Shown here: in pieces, positions 17,046-21,806 of the stretch
How positions within the stretch are numbered: the first letter of the stretch is position 1
Layout of the letters: each line of letters opens with the position of its first letter
Source: CAVVSQ01 sp963848825
GTDB taxonomy: Bacteria > Planctomycetota > Planctomycetia > Gemmatales > Gemmataceae
Direction: 5' to 3'
Length of the DNA: 21,806 nucleotides
NCBI GenBank assembly: GCA_963848825.1
Contig: CAWKFA010000012.1
Coordinates: 1-21,806, forward strand
Translations under genes and position numbers: made by a program
The notes under the pieces: model-generated
The model's input: only the letters and a program-made list of their open reading frames with translations
Databases searched by the model: none
What the model was told of the DNA's origin: nothing

Positions 17046-17466
17046 TTATAAAGTAGAGGAACGCTGCAAGGAACGAAAAAAAATGCTGTCGTATATCCAC
17101 TGCATGGTCAAACCGGTGATAAGCACAAGGCTGGTCAACTGATAGAACGTCAGGCCATGCCAATACGCGGGTTCCGGTCGGATGTATTCGGTGAGAAAGC
17201 GAAATCCGCCATACGATCAGGTAAAGTTTCAGGTGCTGACGGCGCAGAACGTGATGACGCAGCAGTTGCCACAAGACAATGGCCATACCAAGGTGGAAAA
17301 GGCATTCATAGATTTGCGTCGGATGGCGGCGAACGTGGTCGCCGAAATTCCAGCGCAACGCCTGCCGCTTACCTTTAAGGTTGTACCAGAACGGCAATGA
17401 TTTCGCTACCGCCGGCTTATGAACCCCGATAATCCCATTGCGGAAAGCACCTACGTCAACTAGCAT
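17046..17466 (-). pseudogene. lgt: C-terminal fragment of prolipoprotein diacylglyceryl transferase (Lgt)
   Basis: Lgt moves a diacylglyceryl group onto the lipobox Cys of lipoproteins in the inner membrane. On the minus strand this fragment shows the family segment WNFGDHVRRHPTQIYECLFH. A one-base frameshift at about 17213 follows, then GGFRFLTEYIRPEPAYWHG and LTFYQLTSLVLITG, ending at a TAA (17046-17048). GD.xRHPTQxYE and GxFRFxxExxR are diagnostic of the C-terminal half. The N-terminal half, including the HGG region and the GRxGNFxNGE catalytic segment, is missing. Upstream of GIIGVHKPAVAKS nothing matches, and the divergent gene begins at 17517. I call it a truncated copy; a full-length functional lgt must be elsewhere. 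Truncation by misassembly is an alternative. Confidence 0.65.
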
Positions 17467-17516
17467 GCACCCTCGAATCACCCCGTCAGATCCCATTGTT
17501 GGCCACGGAGGTCCCC

Positions 17517-18291
<775 letters not shown>

Positions 18292-18386
18292 GCGACTGGC
18301 GGGGCTTCACAGCGATTATCGAGTCACTGCACCCCAACGCCTTGAACACCGCATCCTCCGGATCGGCGTAGGAAGACCCCGTCTCG

Positions 18387-18642
18387 GATCTCGGCTTCGT
18401 CCGCCCGGAAGCTGCGGCTATAGGAGCCGAACGAATACTTAGAAGCCGAAGTCGTCCTCGCAGAACCTGGCTTCGAATGTCCCCGGACGTCATCCAGCCG
18501 CAACGTAGTCACGCCGTGGAGGTTGAGCCTCGACACGATCACCTGAAACTCCCATTCAGGGGTCGTTCCAGAAAACAATCCGCTGGCCTTCCTCACCAAA
18601 AATGCCTTCCATCGCTTCAAGTATCTGTTGAAGGTCACTTAT
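18387..18642 (-). pseudogene. pglZ: Remnant of the BREX phosphatase gene pglZ (N-terminal part)
   Basis: PglZ is a predicted alkaline-phosphatase-fold protein of BREX phage-defence systems. Read on the minus strand with frame switches, this stretch gives SDLQQILEAMEGIFGEEGQR, then RIVFWNDP. A shift near 18556 leads to EWEFQVIVSRLNLHGVTTLR and LDDV, followed by FEAR and finally YSRSFRADEAEI. The RIVFWxDP..E, L.L.GV..LRLD and YSRSFRAD segments match the start of type-A PglZ in the right order. The stretch between LRLD and YSRSFRAD is shorter than usual, and after ADEAEI the similarity ends. The downstream frame (SSYADPEDAVFKALGCSDSI, stop 18281) is not PglZ. I see no pglX, brxC or brxL nearby, so this is a dead fragment. 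Confidence 0.6.
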
Positions 18643-19022
18643 GAAGACGCCTCATGTCCGGATGCGGCAGTTCGATAAGCCTGCTGCGGATGATTCGGCT
18701 CTTGCGGGTGTGTGTACATAAGTTCGCGCACTTCCGATCATGGGCGTGAGGTAGACCTGCCGTACATATACTTCTGACCGATTCAAATAACCAGATCGAT
18801 CAGTGCCGACTCAAGCGGCCACCGCAAGGCGCACGCAAATGCGCGGAATCACGTTACGTAATCGTTCCAGCTTCGCTTTGCTGCCCGAGGCTGGGACAAC
18901 ATAGCTGCTAGAATGGCCGGCCAACTCCGAAGGTTGGTGCGCTGCCGCGAGCTCCGAAGGTTTGTTGGCAGGCTCCGAAGGATCCAACAATTTCCGCAGC
19001 GGAGCCAAGAGTCGAAATGTGG
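18643..19022. other. 380-base stretch without a supported gene; contains short CTCCGAAGG repeats
   Basis: No frame looks like a complete protein. Three copies of CTCCGAAGG occur about 21-27 bases apart (18927-18981, plus strand). In a minus frame they encode a PSE(L)A motif (DPSEPANKPSELAAAHQPSE) ending at a TGA at 18811. The stretch between 18643 and 18800 could hold the damaged end of the gene that preceded pglZ, but I cannot identify it. Confidence 0.45.
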
Positions 19023-20376
19023 TCAACGGGCGGTTATGCAGAACAGATGCTCGTCGCCTCGCAGCAGTAAGCGGCCATTGGAGACTACCGGAGAGGCGAT
19101 GATTCGTTCGCCCATCGGAATCTCATTTAATAGTTCGAACTTATCGTCCACGCGCGCGACGAAGACGACGCCATCTTCTCGGGCGGCGTACAAGATGCCG
19201 CCGGCGATCGTGGGTGATGCGTAGAAGGTGGCCCGGCTCTCAGGCAGCGAAGCGCTTCAGATCGTCTTCCCCGTCAAAGGATCCAGGCAGACGATGTTGC
19301 CTTTATGGCGAAGTAGGTAGATGCGACCCTTGTACTCGGTAAGAGAGGGCACAAACACCCCGACATCGTCGCGCTTCCATACGCGATGGGTGCTGGTCAC
19401 ATCGCCGTGCCATCGAGACGGACGGCATGCACCTGGCTTTGGCTGTGCCGATCGTCACGGCCGACGGGCACGATGCCAGGTTTCCGGAAATGACCGGCGA
19501 CGCGATGGCCGGCCAGTTTGCCGTGCCACCGGGATTGAATTGGTCGCATGTCCACAGTACGGAACCATCGGCGGCCGAGTGAGCCGTCAAGTGATCTGCC
19601 CCCCAGACCAGCAATGCCGGGCGGCCGTTGTGCTGGAAGAACACGGGAGTGGTGTAGGCATTATTATTCTCATTAGGCAGCTCAGCGTAATGCCGCTGCC
19701 GCCAACGCATCGTTCCCGTCACCTTGTCGAACCCCGCGATCCAGGATTCTCCGGCGTGCATGCGCGTCAATATCACGTCGCTGTCCGTTACCACGGGAGA
19801 AGTCCCCTGGTCCCAAAAGAGCTTGTCGCGGCCGAACTTGGCGGCAATATCGTTTATCCAGCGGACCGACCCATCCAACTCGAGCGCGGCCAGGCGGCCA
19901 GAGCGAAAATAGACGAAGATTCCCTTACCGTCCGTGACGGGAGAGGCGTTGCAGCTTGAGGCAAGAGTGCGGTGTTTTGCGTCGCTCTGGGCCCTAAGAG
20001 GAGTCCGCCAAAGCAACTTTCCCTGCATATCCAGGGCGAGGACCGTATCCTGTCCGTTATCGGGGCTGGTGAGGTAGATGCGTTCGTTCAAAAAGATCGG
20101 CGTAGAGGTACCTTTTCCCGGCAAGGCAAACTTCCAGGAAACGTCTTCAACCTTCCAGCTCGTCGGATAGCTTCCCGTAGCAACGCTGCCATTGCCCGCA
20201 GGCCCACGCCAATTGGGCCAATCGGCCCAGGTGATACCCTGCAAAAATCCGCTGGCACAAACCAGAAAGGCGAGGATCAGAAGGCTCTGCAAACACCGCG
20301 TCCTATACGCCGTGGAATGCCGATGGGTTTGCGGCACCAACTTGCAAAAAGCAGCCGCTGCAAGGAGAAAGTGCAT
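19023..20376 (-). CDS. Secreted PQQ-like beta-propeller protein, frameshift and in-frame TGA
   Basis: The ATG at 20376, preceded by GAGGAG, opens a long leader with a hydrophobic core (SLLILAFLVCASGFLQGITW). The mature protein starts with the typical ADWPNWRGPAGNGSVATGSY. Several propeller blades follow: WKFALPGKGTSTPIFLNERI, VLALDMQGKLLWRT, GRLAALELDGSVRW, WIAGFDKVTGTMRW and HSAADGSVLWTCDQF. Near 19475 the frame moves, and the remainder reads VHAVRLDGHGDVTSTHRVWK, GRIYLLRHKGNIVCLDPLTG, and ends LLLRGDEHLFCITAR at the TGA at 19023-19025. An in-frame TGA at 19257-19259 replaces an expected Trp, probably a base error. PQQ-like propellers of this type usually lack the cofactor and act as extracytoplasmic binding or enzyme scaffolds. 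Restored length is about 450 residues. Confidence 0.83.
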
Positions 20377-20599
20377 GATCGGGGGACTCCTCGTTGTATC
20401 AAGTGAGAACCGACGGTTTTGAGTAAACAACGGAAACGGACCCTTGCATTGTATTGCTCTGCCTACGTCCCGGTTTTCTCGCCGGGCACCAGCGAGGGGC
20501 GGGATGGTCCGGAGCAAGCGCACCTGGTAAGTTACGCACAGGGCGTTTCGGCTAGAAGCAACCTCTGGGAGCTTTCGCCACGGCGGAGGAACGGGTGCG

Positions 20600-21699
20600 A
20601 TGAAGCGACGGACATTTCTGGGAGCAGCCCTGGCCGGTGCGACTGCTCCCTCCTTGTCGCCGCGGTGCACGGGAAGCGGTGGGAGGACGCGGCCGAGGTG
20701 CTCGCGCAGGCCACGGCGAGGAAGCAGGTGGACGCGGCGGTGCTGCACGTGGTGCAACGGCGCGAGTCGTTCACGCGCCACTTCGGCAAGGCCGGCTCGG
20801 ACGACGCGATGTTCCTGCTCGGCTCCATTTCCAAGCCAATCAACGTGACTGCCGTCATGACGCTGTTCGACCGAGGGAGGTTTCAGCTTGATGACGGCGT
20901 GAAGAGGTTCTTGCCTGCCTTTACGGGCGACGGGCGGGACGACGTGACGATTCGCCACCTGCTGACGCACGTCTCCGGCTTGCCCGATCAGCTGGCCAAT
21001 AACACCGAGTTGCGCAGGCGGCACGCGCCGCTGACGGAGTTCGCCGCACAGGCCATGCGCACGCGCCTCGATTTCGCCCCCGGCACCCGGTACCAGTATT
21101 CGAGCATGGGGATCCTGCTCGCCGCGCGGATTGCGGAACTCATCAGCGGGACGGACATTCTCACCCTCGTTGATCGCGCCGTCTTCCGACCCCTGGGCAT
21201 GCACGGTCGGCCCAGGGGCTCGGACGGTTTAGGCTGGAGGAGATGGTCCCATGCCAGACGGCTGGCGCCGCGCCCGAATCGGGGGGCGGCGATCCGAAGG
21301 CCAGGGAGTGGGACTGGAACAGTCCCTACTGGCGGAGGTTGGGCGCCCCCTGGGGCGGGACGCACGCTTCCGCGCCCGACCTCGCCAGGTTCCTGGGCGA
21401 GTTCCTGGGGGCACGCGGCCAGGTCGTGAGGCCCGAGACGGCCCGGCTGATGGTCAGGAACCACAATCCGAAGGGGTTCACGCCGCGCGGCCTGGGGTTC
21501 GGCGTCGGCACGGGGGCCGGCAGTCCGGGATGTTCCGCGCAAACCTTCGGCCATACCGGCTCAACCGGCACGCTCTGCTGGGCCGACCCGGCGAGCGAAA
21601 CCATCTGCGTCGTGCTCACGTCGCTCCCGCGCCGCGCGGCACAGCGCCACCCGCGCGAACTCGCGTGCGGAGCGCGTCGCAGCGTCCGCCCGACGCTGA
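20600..21699 (+). CDS. Tat-exported serine hydrolase of the beta-lactamase (PF00144) family, frameshifts
   Basis: GGAGGA lies before the ATG at 20600. The start MKRRTFLGAALAGATAPS has twin arginines and a hydrophobic stretch, suggesting Tat export. The frame moves back by one near 20660 and again near 21225, each as if one base were missing. The restored domain has the SxxK nucleophile SISK near residue 76 and a YSS motif in TRYQYSSMGILLAARIAELI. A third motif, HTGSTG, is near residue 318, and WGGTHASAPDLARFLGEFLG is also typical. This fits class-C-like esterases and peptidases, not necessarily drug resistance. As read, the last frame runs to 21788. A shift near 21660 would give a more natural end, VAASARR with TGA at 21697-21699. 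The gene is GC-richer than its neighbours and divergent from the PQQ gene. Confidence 0.82.
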
Positions 21700-21806
21700 A
21701 TTCAGGTGGCGGCGACGAAGGCTGTTTGGAAGAGATTCCTTGCGAGACCCAAGCCTACTTTGGTTTTTTGAGCCCTGTTGCATCCTAACTCTTCGAGCGG
21801 ACTACC
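21700..21806. other. Window end without a supported gene
   Basis: These 107 bases hold no clear start codon, hairpin or known motif. The last frame of the serine hydrolase can be read into it to 21788, but the residues lack family character. Confidence 0.3.

Noticed and set aside
19303..21204. A 633-codon open frame on the minus strand
   Set aside because: Only the part below 20376 is the PQQ-like protein. The upstream 270 codons are antisense to the serine hydrolase and rich in Arg/His, as expected for a shadow of a GC-rich gene.
21740..21806. Possible insertion-sequence end near GAGCCCTGTTGCATCC
   Set aside because: Only a faint likeness to known terminal repeats, with no transposase or matching second end in the window.

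Overview
The window looks like part of a Planctomycetota genome, most likely a Gemmata-like lineage. The reasons are the mix of families: a TPR protein ending in an iron-trafficking-like domain next to a PSP1 protein with a Cys-rich tail and an ECF sigma factor, a DUF2752 membrane protein, WD40 and PQQ-type propellers with secretion signals, HEAT-type repeats, and many secreted proteins of unknown function. This assignment comes from knowledge of families, not from a search. I saw no rRNA, tRNA or CRISPR array.

The quality of the sequence dominates its interpretation. Almost every gene has one or more single-base frameshifts, often in homopolymers, and the protein resumes cleanly in the next frame. 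Two dozen or more such breaks, including one in the essential ribosomal gene rpsT, suggest an unpolished long-read assembly rather than mass gene decay. The first 1.6 kb is a fold-back: positions 3-738 are an error-rich reverse complement of 826-1594. Gene coordinates below therefore span the restored genes, and the breaks are named in each entry.

Layout. 1-1994: fold-back arm and a 5'-truncated TPR gene. 2113-3356: rpsT (+), convergent with a secreted alpha/beta hydrolase (-). 3532-6243: a tight (+) operon of a secreted protein, TPR-iron-trafficking-like protein, PSP1 protein and ECF sigma factor, closed by a terminator. 6345-6634: a small secreted protein (-) whose ribosome binding site lies in a hairpin. 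6772-7231: tandem array of about 150-bp units. 7274-8735: VOC protein, small membrane protein, a 100-bp inverted-repeat element and a DUF2752 protein. 8756-11577: secreted sialidase-like protein and a large secreted planctomycete protein. 11948-12464: two small overlapping genes resembling a toxin-antitoxin layout. 12583-13840: secreted WD40 protein. 13884-14992 (-): HEAT-like protein and a lipoprotein. 15390-16901: a membrane protein built from three repeats of a two-helix plus zinc-ribbon module, followed by a tiny membrane protein. 17046-17466 (-): fragment of a prolipoprotein diacylglyceryl transferase. 17517-18196: a secreted OstA/LptA-like protein, a 35-base poly-A run and a hairpin. 18387-18642 (-): remnant of the BREX gene pglZ. 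19023-20376 (-): PQQ-like propeller protein, divergent from a GC-rich Tat-exported beta-lactamase-family serine hydrolase (20600 to about 21699).

The most coherent functional unit is the 3532-6243 operon (overlapping genes, metal-binding Cys clusters, a sigma factor). The most unusual protein is the triplicated zinc-ribbon membrane protein. I found no complete, convincing new defence or mobile system; the BREX trace is only a remnant.
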